From assembly GCF_009856605.1 (NCBI RefSeq), contig NZ_CP047242.1, forward strand, positions 2,548,001 through 2,612,000: DNA of 64,000 bases, written 5' to 3'. Both the position numbers and the translations under genes were made by a program. A model generated the notes under the pieces. The model was given only the letters and a program-made list of their open reading frames with translations, did not search any database and had not been told where the DNA came from. This DNA comes from Trichormus variabilis 0441. Its GTDB lineage: Bacteria > Cyanobacteriota > Cyanobacteriia > Cyanobacteriales > Nostocaceae. Shown piece by piece: positions 54,229 through 62,768 of this stretch; the first letter of the stretch is position 1, and each line of letters opens with the position of its first letter.

Positions 54229-57200
54229 ATGAGCCAAACTTTTGCAACTATTGACGGCAATGAAGCTGTTGCCCGTGTTGCTTATAAACTGAATGAAGTA
54301 ATTGCTATCTATCCCATCACCCCCTCTTCAGCAATGGGTGAATGGGCTGATGCTTGGATGGCGGAAGGTCGTCCTAACTTATGGGGTACGGTTCCCAGTG
54401 TGGTACAGATGCAAAGCGAAGGCGGGGCGGCTGGTGCGGTGCATGGGGCTTTGCAAACGGGTTCCTTGAGTACTACCTTCACTGCATCTCAAGGGCTATT
54501 GTTGATGATTCCCAATCTCTACAAAATTGGGGGTGAACTGACTAGTATGGTGGTTCACGTTGCGGCGCGCTCCTTGGCTACCCACGCCCTATCAATTTTT
54601 GGCGACCATAGTGATGTGATGGCGGCGCGTGGTACGGGGTTTGCGATGCTGTGTTCGGCTTCGGTGCAGGAAAGTCACGATTTCGCTTTAATCGCCCATG
54701 CGGCTACTTTAGATACAAGGGTTTCATTTTTGCATTTCTTTGATGGCTTCCGTACCTCCCATGAAGTGCAGAAAGTGGAACTTTTATCAGATGATGATGT
54801 GCGATCGCTCATTAATGAAGATAAAATATTTGCACACCGCGCCCGCGCCCTCACTCCAGATAGTCCTTTGTTGCGGGGTACAGCCCAAAATCCTGATGTG
54901 TTTTTCCAAGCCCGTGAAGGTGCAAACCCTTACTACAACGCTTGTCCGGAAATTGTCCAAGGGATTATGGATAAATTCGGCGAACGGACGGGGAGATATT
55001 ATCAAATATATGAATACCACGGCGCGAGTGATGCCGATCGCGTAATTATTCTCATGGGTTCCGGCTGTGAAACAGTACATGAGACAGTAGATTACCTCAA
55101 CGCCCGTGGTGAAAAGGTAGGCGTTCTCAAAGTCCGACTATTTCGCCCCTGGGATGTAGAGAGATTTATTCAGGCTTTACCCGATAGTGTACAGGCGATA
55201 GCTGTCCTCGACCGCACCAAGGAACCGGGAAGCGCGGGAGAGCCTTTGTATCAAGATGTAGTTACAGCGATTCATGAAGGATGGGGTGTAGGGGGGAAGT
55301 TACCTACGGTTGTGGGTGGAAGGTATGGGCTTTCGTCGAAGGAATTTACACCGGCGATGGTGAAGGCTGTGTTTGATAATTTGGCACAAGCTACGCCGAA
55401 GAATCACTTTACTATCGGGATTAATGATGATGTAACGCATACATCCCTGGAATATGACCCCAGTTTCTCTACTGAACCGGATAACGTTGTCCGGGCGATG
55501 TTCTACGGGTTGGGTTCCGATGGTACAGTAGGGGCGAATAAAAACTCAATTAAGATTATTGGGGAAGGGACGGACAACTACGCCCAAGGGTATTTTGTCT
55601 ACGACTCCAAAAAATCCGGCTCCATGACCGTTTCTCACCTGCGCTTCGGTTCTCAACCCATTCGTTCCACTTACTTGATTGACCAAGCCAACTTTATTGG
55701 TTGTCATCACTGGGGCTTTTTGGAACGCATCGAAGTTTTAAAAGCTGCTGCACAAGGGGCGACTATATTGTTAAATAGTCCTTATGATGCGGGTGCTGTT
55801 TGGGAAAATTTACCCCTGAAAGTACAGCAGCAAATTCTGGACAAGCAACTCAAACTTTACGTCATCAACGCCAATCAAGTCGCCCGTGACAGTGGAATGG
55901 GTGGACGCATTAACACCATTATGCAGGTGTGCTTTTTTGCTTTGGCGGGGGTCTTGCCAGAAGCGCAAGCGATCGCCAAAATAAAACAAGCGATAGAAAA
56001 GACTTATGGTAAGAAAGGGGTGGAAGTTGTCCGGATGAATCTGCAAGCGGTAGACCAGACCCTAGAAAATTTACATGAAGTGAAAATTCCCATTGAGGAA
56101 AAAGGGAAATGGATAGATGAAGAAGCACTCCTATCTAACCAAAGTCCCTTTCCCACCAGCGCGCCCAAGTTTGTCCGGGACATTCTGGGAAAAATCATGG
56201 TGTGGCAAGGTGATGACTTACCTGTAAGTACACTACCACCTGATGGGACATTTCCCACAGGTACGGCTAAATGGGAGAAGCGCAACGTCGCGCAAGAAAT
56301 TCCGGTGTGGGACACGGATGTCTGCGTGCAATGTAGTAAGTGTGTGATGGTTTGTCCCCATGCGGCGATTCGCGCTAAGGTTTATCAGCCGGGTGAGTTA
56401 GAGAATGCACCACCTACTTTTAAGTCAGTGGATGCTAAAGATAGAGACTTTGCTAACCAAAAATTCACTATCCAAGTGGCTCCAGAAGACTGTACAGGCT
56501 GCGCTATCTGTGTAAATGTCTGCCCAGCCAAAAATAAATCCGAGCCATCCCTGAAGGCGATTAACATGGCAAATCAGCTACCTTTAAGGGAACAAGAAAG
56601 GGATAATTGGGATTTCTTCTTGAATTTACCCAATCCTGACCGACGCAAGTTAAAACTCAACCAGATTCGCCAACAACAACTGCAAGAACCTCTATTTGAA
56701 TTTTCCGGTGCTTGCGCTGGTTGTGGTGAGACACCTTATGTAAAACTATTAACACAATTATTTGGCGATCGCGCAGTTATTGCCAACGCCACTGGTTGTT
56801 CTTCCATTTACGGCGGAAACCTCCCCACCACCCCCTGGACGAAAAACAACGAAGGACGAGGCCCGGCTTGGTCTAATAGTTTATTTGAAGATAACGCCGA
56901 GTTTGGTTTTGGTTATCGTCTCTCTTTAGATAAACAAGGGGAATTTGCGGCGGAACTTTTGCAACAGTTCAGCGCAGAAGTGGGAGATAATCTAGTTCAG
57001 TCCATCCTCAATGCAGAACAGAAAACTGAGGCTGATATCTGGGAACAACGCGAAAGAATAGCGTTGTTAAAGCAACAGTTAGAGGGAATCCAGACTTTTG
57101 ACCCCAGCATCAAATCCAAAATCCAAAATCTCAAATCCTTAGCAGATTACCTAGTGAAGAAAAGCGTCTGGATTATCGGCGGTGATGGTTGGGCGTATGA

Positions 57201-57801
57201 TATTGACTTTGGCGGTATCGACCATATATTAGCTAGTGGTCGCAATGTAAATATTTTGGTGATGGATACAGAAGTGTATTCTAACACCGGGGGTCAATCT
57301 TCCAAAGCTACCCCTAAAGCAGCCGTCGCTAAGTTCGCCGCCAGTGGTAAGCCTGCACAAAAGAAAGATATGGGCTTAATGGCGATGAATTACGGTAACG
57401 TATATGTAGCGAGTGTGGCATTAGGGGCAAAAGATGACCAAACACTCAAGGCATTTTTGGAAGCAGAAGCCTTTGACGGCCCATCAATAATTATTGCCTA
57501 CAGCCATTGCATCGCCCACGGCATCAACATGACCACGGGGATGAACCAGCAAAAAGCCCTGGTAGAATCAGGACGCTGGTTATTGTATCGTTATAATCCA
57601 CTGTTGCAACAACAGGGCAAAAATCCCTTACAGTTAGATATGCGATCGCCTACTCAATCAGTAGAGCAATCAATGTATCAAGAAAACCGCTTCAAAATGC
57701 TGACGAAAAGTAAGCCAGAATTAGCTAAACAACTGCTAGAACAAGCACAAGCAGAAGTTGATGCGCGTTGGCAAATGTATCAATATTTGGCAAATAGGTA
57801 A
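54229..57801 (+). CDS. nifJ: Pyruvate:ferredoxin (flavodoxin) oxidoreductase
   Basis: The protein has 1190 residues, full length. Its order is pyruvate-binding domain (AYKLNEVIAIYPITPSSAMGE), a transketolase-C-like part, the gamma domain, two 4Fe-4S sites (VCVQCSKCVMVCPHAAIR about 700 and CTGCAICVNVCPAKNK about 757), the CAGCGETPY block (about 825) and the TPP site (IIGGDGWAYDIDFGG about 983, then YSNTGGQSSKATP). It splits pyruvate to acetyl-CoA and CO2 and passes electrons to ferredoxin or flavodoxin, useful for nitrogenase or fermentation. A short STRR-like insert encodes KSKIQNLKS near residue 965. Confidence 0.96.
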   Translation: MSQTFATIDGNEAVARVAYKLNEVIAIYPITPSSAMGEWADAWMAEGRPNLWGTVPSVVQMQSEGGAAGAVHGALQTGSLSTTFTASQGLLLMIPNLYKIGGELTSMVVHVAARSLATHALSIFGDHSDVMAARGTGFAMLCSASVQESHDFALIAHAATLDTRVSFLHFFDGFRTSHEVQKVELLSDDDVRSLINEDKIFAHRARALTPDSPLLRGTAQNPDVFFQAREGANPYYNACPEIVQGIMDKFGERTGRYYQIYEYHGASDADRVIILMGSGCETVHETVDYLNARGEKVGVLKVRLFRPWDVERFIQALPDSVQAIAVLDRTKEPGSAGEPLYQDVVTAIHEGWGVGGKLPTVVGGRYGLSSKEFTPAMVKAVFDNLAQATPKNHFTIGINDDVTHTSLEYDPSFSTEPDNVVRAMFYGLGSDGTVGANKNSIKIIGEGTDNYAQGYFVYDSKKSGSMTVSHLRFGSQPIRSTYLIDQANFIGCHHWGFLERIEVLKAAAQGATILLNSPYDAGAVWENLPLKVQQQILDKQLKLYVINANQVARDSGMGGRINTIMQVCFFALAGVLPEAQAIAKIKQAIEKTYGKKGVEVVRMNLQAVDQTLENLHEVKIPIEEKGKWIDEEALLSNQSPFPTSAPKFVRDILGKIMVWQGDDLPVSTLPPDGTFPTGTAKWEKRNVAQEIPVWDTDVCVQCSKCVMVCPHAAIRAKVYQPGELENAPPTFKSVDAKDRDFANQKFTIQVAPEDCTGCAICVNVCPAKNKSEPSLKAINMANQLPLREQERDNWDFFLNLPNPDRRKLKLNQIRQQQLQEPLFEFSGACAGCGETPYVKLLTQLFGDRAVIANATGCSSIYGGNLPTTPWTKNNEGRGPAWSNSLFEDNAEFGFGYRLSLDKQGEFAAELLQQFSAEVGDNLVQSILNAEQKTEADIWEQRERIALLKQQLEGIQTFDPSIKSKIQNLKSLADYLVKKSVWIIGGDGWAYDIDFGGIDHILASGRNVNILVMDTEVYSNTGGQSSKATPKAAVAKFAASGKPAQKKDMGLMAMNYGNVYVASVALGAKDDQTLKAFLEAEAFDGPSIIIAYSHCIAHGINMTTGMNQQKALVESGRWLLYRYNPLLQQQGKNPLQLDMRSPTQSVEQSMYQENRFKMLTKSKPELAKQLLEQAQAEVDARWQMYQYLANR
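57109..57138. repeat. STRR-like repeat inside nifJ
   Basis: ATCAAATCCAAAATCCAAAA then TCTCAAATCC are copies of a CCAAAAT heptamer kept in frame inside the coding region, in the linker before the TPP domain. Confidence 0.6.
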
Positions 57802-57845
57802 TGGGTAATGGGTAATGGGTTGTTATTGCCTATTACCTATTAATA
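57797..57845. repeat. STRR tract GGTAATG with inverted copy
   Basis: GGTAATGGGTAATGGGTAATGGG is followed by GCCTATTACCTATTA, a fold-back tract starting at the nifJ stop. Confidence 0.65.
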
Positions 57846-57924
57846 TTTTTGTCAGACTCTAGACTTGTAAAATGCTTGGATGCGAAATGTGTATTAAAAT
57901 GCCAATATTGCATTTTTACTGGAG

Positions 57925-58308
57925 TTGCATTTCATTTCTCTTAATCCCGACCAACTGCGTCAAATTTATACTATTGCCAGCAGCTATGACAACTTTCAAT
58001 GTGTAGAATGTAGTCAAGCCATTAAAGACTACTTAATTTCCGAAAGAATCTCTGGCAAGCTGATTAAGTTATACACAGGAGCATCCACAGGAGCAAACAG
58101 CTTTATTTATGATGAAGCATTTCCTGAAGAAGCTATCTCTACTAATGGTCGTCATCAAGGTATTGCCGTTATTATTAATGGTATAGAAACGGTCTTTGAT
58201 AATCACCACCCCGCAGGAATTTCCAGAGATGAATGGATGGCAAATTTCTTGTTTCAGGGCTTAGTACATTTTGGTCAGCAATTTCAAATTACAGAAATTG
58301 AATTTTAA
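57925..58308 (+). CDS. Stand-alone papain-fold (Tox-PL type) toxin candidate
   Basis: The protein has 127 residues. A Cys in NFQCVECSQAI (about 31-34), a His in NGRHQGIAVIING (about 80) and an Asp/Asn in VFDNHHPAG (about 92) give the order of a papain-like catalytic triad, as in the papain-fold toxin families. There is no signal or delivery domain. The start is uncertain: the frame opens after a stop at 57895, and TTG at 57925 follows GGAG directly. A small gene follows 14 bp later and may encode its partner. Confidence 0.6.
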   Translation: MHFISLNPDQLRQIYTIASSYDNFQCVECSQAIKDYLISERISGKLIKLYTGASTGANSFIYDEAFPEEAISTNGRHQGIAVIINGIETVFDNHHPAGISRDEWMANFLFQGLVHFGQQFQITEIEF

Positions 58309-58322
58309 GGATATTGAGAGAT

Positions 58323-58697
58323 ATGTTAGACGTAAAAAATGAATATCTTTATCATTTATTAGAAAGAATTAAGCAAAGACCAGGAATGTATATAGGACAT
58401 TGTTCTATCACTAGATTAAATATGTTATTGGTCGGTTATAGTCAAGCGAGAATGGAATTAGGATTACCGCGTACAAAACAAGAAAAAAATTTTGACAATT
58501 TTCAAGAATGGATACAGATTAAATTTAATATTAATACCAGTCAAAGTTGGGATAGTATTATCCTCGCAAATTCTACTGATGAAAAAGATGCTTTTTATAA
58601 ATTTTTTCAACTATTTGAACAATTCCTTCATGGAGTGACAAACACTGCAAATTTAGAATTAACCACCAAAAGCAATCCAGATTATTCAAACATTTAA
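58323..58697 (+). CDS. Small protein with RPGMYIG motif, possible immunity partner
   Basis: The protein has 124 residues from the ATG at 58323. It begins NEYLYHLLERIKQRPGMYIGHCSITRL, then MLLVGYSQARMELGL, a charged middle and a helical DAFYKFFQLFEQFLHG. The RPxMYIG start is seen in small cyanobacterial proteins and in some proposed immunity proteins. Its tight spacing after the papain-fold gene supports a toxin-partner pair. I do not know a proven function. Confidence 0.55.
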   Translation: MLDVKNEYLYHLLERIKQRPGMYIGHCSITRLNMLLVGYSQARMELGLPRTKQEKNFDNFQEWIQIKFNINTSQSWDSIILANSTDEKDAFYKFFQLFEQFLHGVTNTANLELTTKSNPDYSNI

Positions 58698-58805
58698 CGA
58701 TGATTACTTTTCCCAGCATCGACGAGAGGCTTAAAACCCAAGCTATTGTAAGTCTTTAAAATTGCTCTATAGTCAAAATATAAAACAAGTATAAATTATA
58801 ATTTT

Positions 58806-59060
58806 ATGCGAACTGTAGCAATTCAATTACCAGAAACAGTATTTTCAGCACTCCGCAAAAACCCTGAAGAATTAGTTCAAGAAATGCGAATTGCGGTAGC
58901 AGTTAAATGGTATGAATTGGGTGAAATATCACAAGCTAAAGCAGCAGAAATTTCTGGATTGACTCGTACTGAATTTATCAATGCTTTAGCACGCTATCAA
59001 GTGGATTTTATGCAATATACGGCTCAAGAATTAGCAGAGGAACTGATGAATGCCGATTAG
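58806..59060 (+). CDS. UPF0175 family antitoxin-like protein
   Basis: The protein has 84 residues. It has VAIQLPETVFSALRKNPEELVQEM, then AVKWYELGEISQAKAAEISGLTRTEFINAL and YQVDFMQYTAQELAEEL: the UPF0175 fold with a helix-turn-helix (SQAKAAEISGLTRTEFI). UPF0175 genes commonly pair with a DUF3368 PIN toxin, as here, where the next gene overlaps by 11 bp. The antitoxin is intact while its toxin is truncated, so it is now an orphan. Confidence 0.82.
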   Translation: MRTVAIQLPETVFSALRKNPEELVQEMRIAVAVKWYELGEISQAKAAEISGLTRTEFINALARYQVDFMQYTAQELAEELMNAD

Positions 59061-59238
59061 TCGCGTCATTATTAACTCTTCACCTTTAATTGTTCTTTTA
59101 AAAAGTCAACAAGCTCAATTAATCCCACAATTATTTGCAGAAATTTTAGTACCATCAGGTGTTATTGAAGAAATTACAACGAAAAATGACACCCCATCAA
59201 AATTATTGCCATACGCAACTGGCATATTTTTCCTGTAG
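59050..59238 (+). pseudogene. Truncated DUF3368/PIN toxin
   Basis: It has 62 residues where relatives have about 150-165. The start ISRVIINSSPLIVLLKSQ and LFAEILVPSGVIEEI are the PIN domain's first parts, including the Asn/Ser active-site start. After about residue 52 (PSKLLP) the frame runs into a repeat element and ends at TAG. The C-terminal two thirds with most acidic active-site residues are missing. It overlaps the antitoxin by 11 bp, the normal layout of the pair. Confidence 0.82.
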
Positions 59239-59328
59239 GGTGTGTGACGCACCGAGAAGACTTGAACCTAGTCATGAGACTTATAGCGTCACGCACCAAC
59301 CACCAAGTGTGACACTTGCGTAAGTCCT
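59211..59328. mobile_element. MITE-like element that truncates the PIN toxin
   Basis: TACGCAACTGGCATAT at the left and ACACTTGCGTAAGTCCT at the right match the ends of the 23293-23415 element (AAGCAACTGGCA and ACACTTGCTTAAGTCCT). The inner arms GGTGTGTGACGC and GCGTCACGCACC also correspond. The first bases (AGGACT) are missing at the left. Confidence 0.6.
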
Positions 59329-59346
59329 GAATTATCAATAATTACC

Positions 59347-59372
59347 AAAAAAAGGGGTAGTATATCTACCCC
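59347..59372 (-). terminator. Rho-independent terminator of glgP
   Basis: On the minus strand GGGGTAG-ATATA-CTACCCC is followed immediately by TTTTTTTGG. It begins about 30 bp after the glgP stop codon. Confidence 0.85.
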
Positions 59373-59402
59373 TCTACCGAACCAGGAAACTTAGATTATT
59401 AG

Positions 59403-61616
59403 CTACAGCAGAACTTTAGCTAAAATTGGTGGTACAACAGTAGAGATTTCTGGTACATACACTTGTGTAACGTAGTCAGCAATCATTCTGTCTGTATTAA
59501 ATAATGGTGCATTGGTTTTGATGGATGCTTTCATGACTTGCACCCAACGATGGGGAATCCCGTTGGCATCTTGGTCGTAGTATAGAGGTACAATTTCCTC
59601 TTCTAGCAACTTATACAGGGATTGGGAATCAATGCGGTCTTGTAATTCTTGGTCGCTGGTGTGAGCATCTTCACCAATCGCCCAACCATTTAAGCCTTTA
59701 CCATTTGCGTCGGCTTGATAACCTTCACACCACCAACCGTCAAGGACGCTGCAATTAATCCCACCGTTAAAGCAGACTTTCTGTCCACTTGTTCCCGATG
59801 CTTCTAGAGGACGACGGGGATTGTTTAACCACACATCCACGCCTTGGACTAATTTCTGCCCGGTGTAAATGTCGTAATCTTCAATAAAGGCGACGCGGTT
59901 AATAATGCCTGAATTATGACACCATTCCATCAAGCGTTGGATAATCCGCTTACCTTCTTCATCTGCTGGGTGGGCTTTGCCGGCGAATACTATCTGCACT
60001 GGACGTTCAGCGTTGCTAAAAATGCGTAATGCTCGTTCTGCGTCACGTAAAATTAAATCGCCACGTTTGTAAGGGCTGAAGCGTCTAGCAAAACCAATTG
60101 TCAAGATTTTGGGATCAAGTAGACTATCACTGGCTTGAATTAGTCTGTGGTCTTCACCCCGATGTTCCCGTGACTTTCTGACTTTATAACGGGTATATGC
60201 GACTAATCTTTCTTTGAGGATGAGATGGCGTGACCATAATTCCTCATTGGGGATATCGTCAACTTTTGCCCACGTTTGGGGATCAATGGCGCGAGTTCTC
60301 CAGTCCGCACCTAAGTATTGATTATATAAGTCGGCTAATAAGGGTGCTGTCCAAGTGGGTGCGTGTACACCATTGGTAATGTAACCAATGGGGACTTTCT
60401 CTTCTGTGCGTTGGGGATAAAGGACAGTCCACATCTTGCGGGATACTTGACCATGTAGTTCACTCACACCGTTACAAGCGCGAGACATCCGCAGGGCTAA
60501 AACGGTCATACCGAAGGGTTCCCAAGGGTCACCTAATCGCCGTGCGCCTAAAGCTAAGAATTGTTCGCGGGAGAGGCGTAATTGTGTCCAGTAGTGGGCA
60601 AAGAAGGAGTCTATTAAATCCGGGGAGAAGACATCATGACCGGCGGGAACTGGTGTATGGGTGGTGAAGACGCAACTATTCCGCACACTGGCTTCAATGT
60701 CGTAGAAGGATTTACCTGTGCGTTCGATTTCCAGACGGGCAATTTCTAGGGTACAGAAAGCGGCGTGACCTTCGTTGAGGTGATAGACAGAAGGTTTGAT
60801 TCCCAAGGCTTGCAACGCCCGGACACCGCCAATCCCCAGGACGACTTCTTGGGCGATGCGGGTTTCTGTATTCCCACCATACAAATGTCCTGTTAACCAA
60901 CGGTCAATGGGATCATTGTCATGGCGATCGCTATCGAGTAAATATAAACTTACCCTACCTACTTGCACTCGCCAGATTTGCACTGTTACCTGGCGCTGGC
61001 GAATCTCCAATTGAATTGTTAGTGGTTCCCCATGCTCATTTTTAATCAACTCAATGGGCATCCGGTGGAAGGAATTATCCACATAATAATCTTCTTGCCA
61101 ACCTTGACGGCTCAAGCGTTGACGAAAATAACCTTGGCGATACAGCAAGCCAATACCCACCAACGGTACACCCAAATCCGATGACGATTTTAGGTGATCC
61201 CCAGCCAAAATCCCCAAACCACCAGAGTAAATTGGCAGAGATTCATGAATACCAAATTCGGCACAAAAATAAGCAACGGGGTTTTCGTGGGAAACTTGGG
61301 GGGCGATTCTACTCACCCAAGTATCTTTCTGGTTGATATATTGGTCAAACTCCTGCGCCAAGGCAGAAACTTGCTTGAGATAAAACGGGTCTTCAGCTAA
61401 CTGGGTGAGGCGTTCGTAACTGACTGACTCTAAAATTGCCACTGGGTTATGTCCGCAGCGTTCCCACTCTTGGGGATCAATGGCTTGAAATAATGCTAGG
61501 CGATCGCCGCTCCAACTCCACCAATAGTTGTAAGCTAAATCTGCTAATCGCTTTAGGGAAAAAGGTAGCTTTTCGCTTAAATGTAAGGCTGCTGTATTTG
61601 CACTGCTCTGAGACAT
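59403..61616 (-). CDS. glgP: Alpha-glucan phosphorylase (DUF3417-containing type)
   Basis: The protein has 737 residues. The N-terminal domain starts KRLADLAYNYWWSWSGD, then AYFCAEFGIHESLPIYSGGLGILAGDHLK, then VYHLNEGHAAFCTLE and HTPVPAGHDVF. The C-terminal half has GFARRFSPYKRGDLIL and RPLEASGTSGQKVCFNGGIN, the site of the pyridoxal-phosphate lysine (about 608). It releases glucose-1-phosphate from glycogen. A clear terminator follows. No other glycogen gene is adjacent. Confidence 0.93.
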   Translation of the reverse strand: MSQSSANTAALHLSEKLPFSLKRLADLAYNYWWSWSGDRLALFQAIDPQEWERCGHNPVAILESVSYERLTQLAEDPFYLKQVSALAQEFDQYINQKDTWVSRIAPQVSHENPVAYFCAEFGIHESLPIYSGGLGILAGDHLKSSSDLGVPLVGIGLLYRQGYFRQRLSRQGWQEDYYVDNSFHRMPIELIKNEHGEPLTIQLEIRQRQVTVQIWRVQVGRVSLYLLDSDRHDNDPIDRWLTGHLYGGNTETRIAQEVVLGIGGVRALQALGIKPSVYHLNEGHAAFCTLEIARLEIERTGKSFYDIEASVRNSCVFTTHTPVPAGHDVFSPDLIDSFFAHYWTQLRLSREQFLALGARRLGDPWEPFGMTVLALRMSRACNGVSELHGQVSRKMWTVLYPQRTEEKVPIGYITNGVHAPTWTAPLLADLYNQYLGADWRTRAIDPQTWAKVDDIPNEELWSRHLILKERLVAYTRYKVRKSREHRGEDHRLIQASDSLLDPKILTIGFARRFSPYKRGDLILRDAERALRIFSNAERPVQIVFAGKAHPADEEGKRIIQRLMEWCHNSGIINRVAFIEDYDIYTGQKLVQGVDVWLNNPRRPLEASGTSGQKVCFNGGINCSVLDGWWCEGYQADANGKGLNGWAIGEDAHTSDQELQDRIDSQSLYKLLEEEIVPLYYDQDANGIPHRWVQVMKASIKTNAPLFNTDRMIADYVTQVYVPEISTVVPPILAKVLL

Positions 61617-62161
61617 AAAATTCTACGCTTTGGAAATTACGTGTGAGATACTTACGGTTATCAAAGAAATACTTTCTTGCTGTATGGTTGACAACACAGC
61701 ATTAGTAAACGTCTTATTTTTTCTCGATTTCACTCATCATCTACCCCCAGCCAACGCCATTCAGGTTGATTTGTGTTGAGTTTCAAGTAGTTAACTAACA
61801 CCTGAATTAGGGGGATTTTTTTGACATCAAAACTTACCTAAAATTAGTGATGTTTATTCTTTATATCTTGTAGAGACTACCATTATTTATGAGAATTTTT
61901 GATGTTGTTTTATATCGATACCACGCACTAAATTTTAATTTATTTATTCTTTTGTAAAAAAATATTTAAATATATAACAATATAGTGTTGCCAAGCAAAA
62001 CCTTATTAGCAAAATTGTATTAGAGGCAAAAAAATTCTCTGCATCCAAGAAGACCTTTTCAGCTAGTGAAGATTAATCGGTTTGATGGAAAGCCATGTGG
62101 AATCTGTTTTGCGTAAATTGACTGGGCTTGGAGAACTTACAAACAATAACTCTAGACTCAT
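61617..62161. other. Intergenic region between glgP and the repeat-protein gene
   Basis: No gene is seen. It is a divergent region, so it holds the promoters of both flanking genes. A very AT-rich part lies at 61850-62000. No HIP1 site and no strong inverted repeat were found. Confidence 0.35.
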
Positions 62162-62578
62162 ATGATCAATCGCATTACCTCTGTTTTTCTTGTTGGTTTG
62201 ATAGCATCCGCTTCAGCTTTGGCTATTTCCCCCAAGGCTGACGCGAACACACCAGCATTTTCTATTTTTGAGCTAGGTAGACAAGATAATCGTCGCTATA
62301 ACCGAGATAACGACCGTCGTGAAGACTGGGATAATATCCGCTATGACCGCGACAATGACCGTCGCTATCGAGATAATGACCGTCGCCACCGGAATAATCA
62401 CCGTCGTAACGACTGGGATAACAACCGTCGTTGGGACAACAACCGTCGCTGGGACAACAACCGTCGCTGGGATAACAACCGTCGCTGGGATAACAACCGT
62501 CGCTGGGATAACAACCGTCGTGATGATTGGAATAATAACCGTCGTGATGACTGGAATCGTAACTGGTTTGGTTACTAA
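62162..62578 (+). CDS. Secreted Asn/Arg/Trp-repeat protein
   Basis: The protein has 138 residues. A signal peptide (SVFLVGLIASASALAISPKADA, cleavage near ADA-N) is followed by a repeat region from about residue 40. It has DNDRR-type units, then six exact WDNNRR units (62414-62521), then DDWNNNRR and NWFGY at the end. There is no cysteine. The protein would be strongly basic and soluble outside the cytoplasm; it could bind polysaccharide or nucleic acid, but this is a guess. A hairpin follows. Confidence 0.65.
   Translation: MINRITSVFLVGLIASASALAISPKADANTPAFSIFELGRQDNRRYNRDNDRREDWDNIRYDRDNDRRYRDNDRRHRNNHRRNDWDNNRRWDNNRRWDNNRRWDNNRRWDNNRRWDNNRRDDWNNNRRDDWNRNWFGY
62414..62521. repeat. 18-bp tandem repeat encoding WDNNRR
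   Basis: Six tandem 18-bp units (TGGGA[T/C]AACAACCGTCG[C/T]) differ only at synonymous positions. Confidence 0.9.
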
Positions 62579-62627
62579 TCCCTCCGCTTTCAGTATATTA
62601 GGCTCGGTTGTAGCTTAATTGAGCATT

Positions 62628-62659
62628 AATGTCCCAAAGTTTTTAAAATTTGGGACATT
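62628..62659 (+). terminator. Hairpin after the repeat-protein gene
   Basis: AATGTCCCAAA and TTTGGGACATT pair perfectly around a 10-base A/T-rich loop, 50 bp after the stop. The T-run afterwards is weak. Confidence 0.6.
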
Positions 62660-62768
62660 CCCATTCACTAATAAGCGCAAAGACAAAATTATTTGTAGGA
62701 TGAGTAGAGCGATAGCGTTACCCATCATCTTGTATAATTTTGGGTTCTGTTCTCCACCCAAGCTACAT

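Noticed and set aside
62414..62521. CRISPR-like array
   Set aside because: The 18-bp units abut without spacers and encode an in-frame peptide. The 7-base STRR tracts likewise have no spacers.
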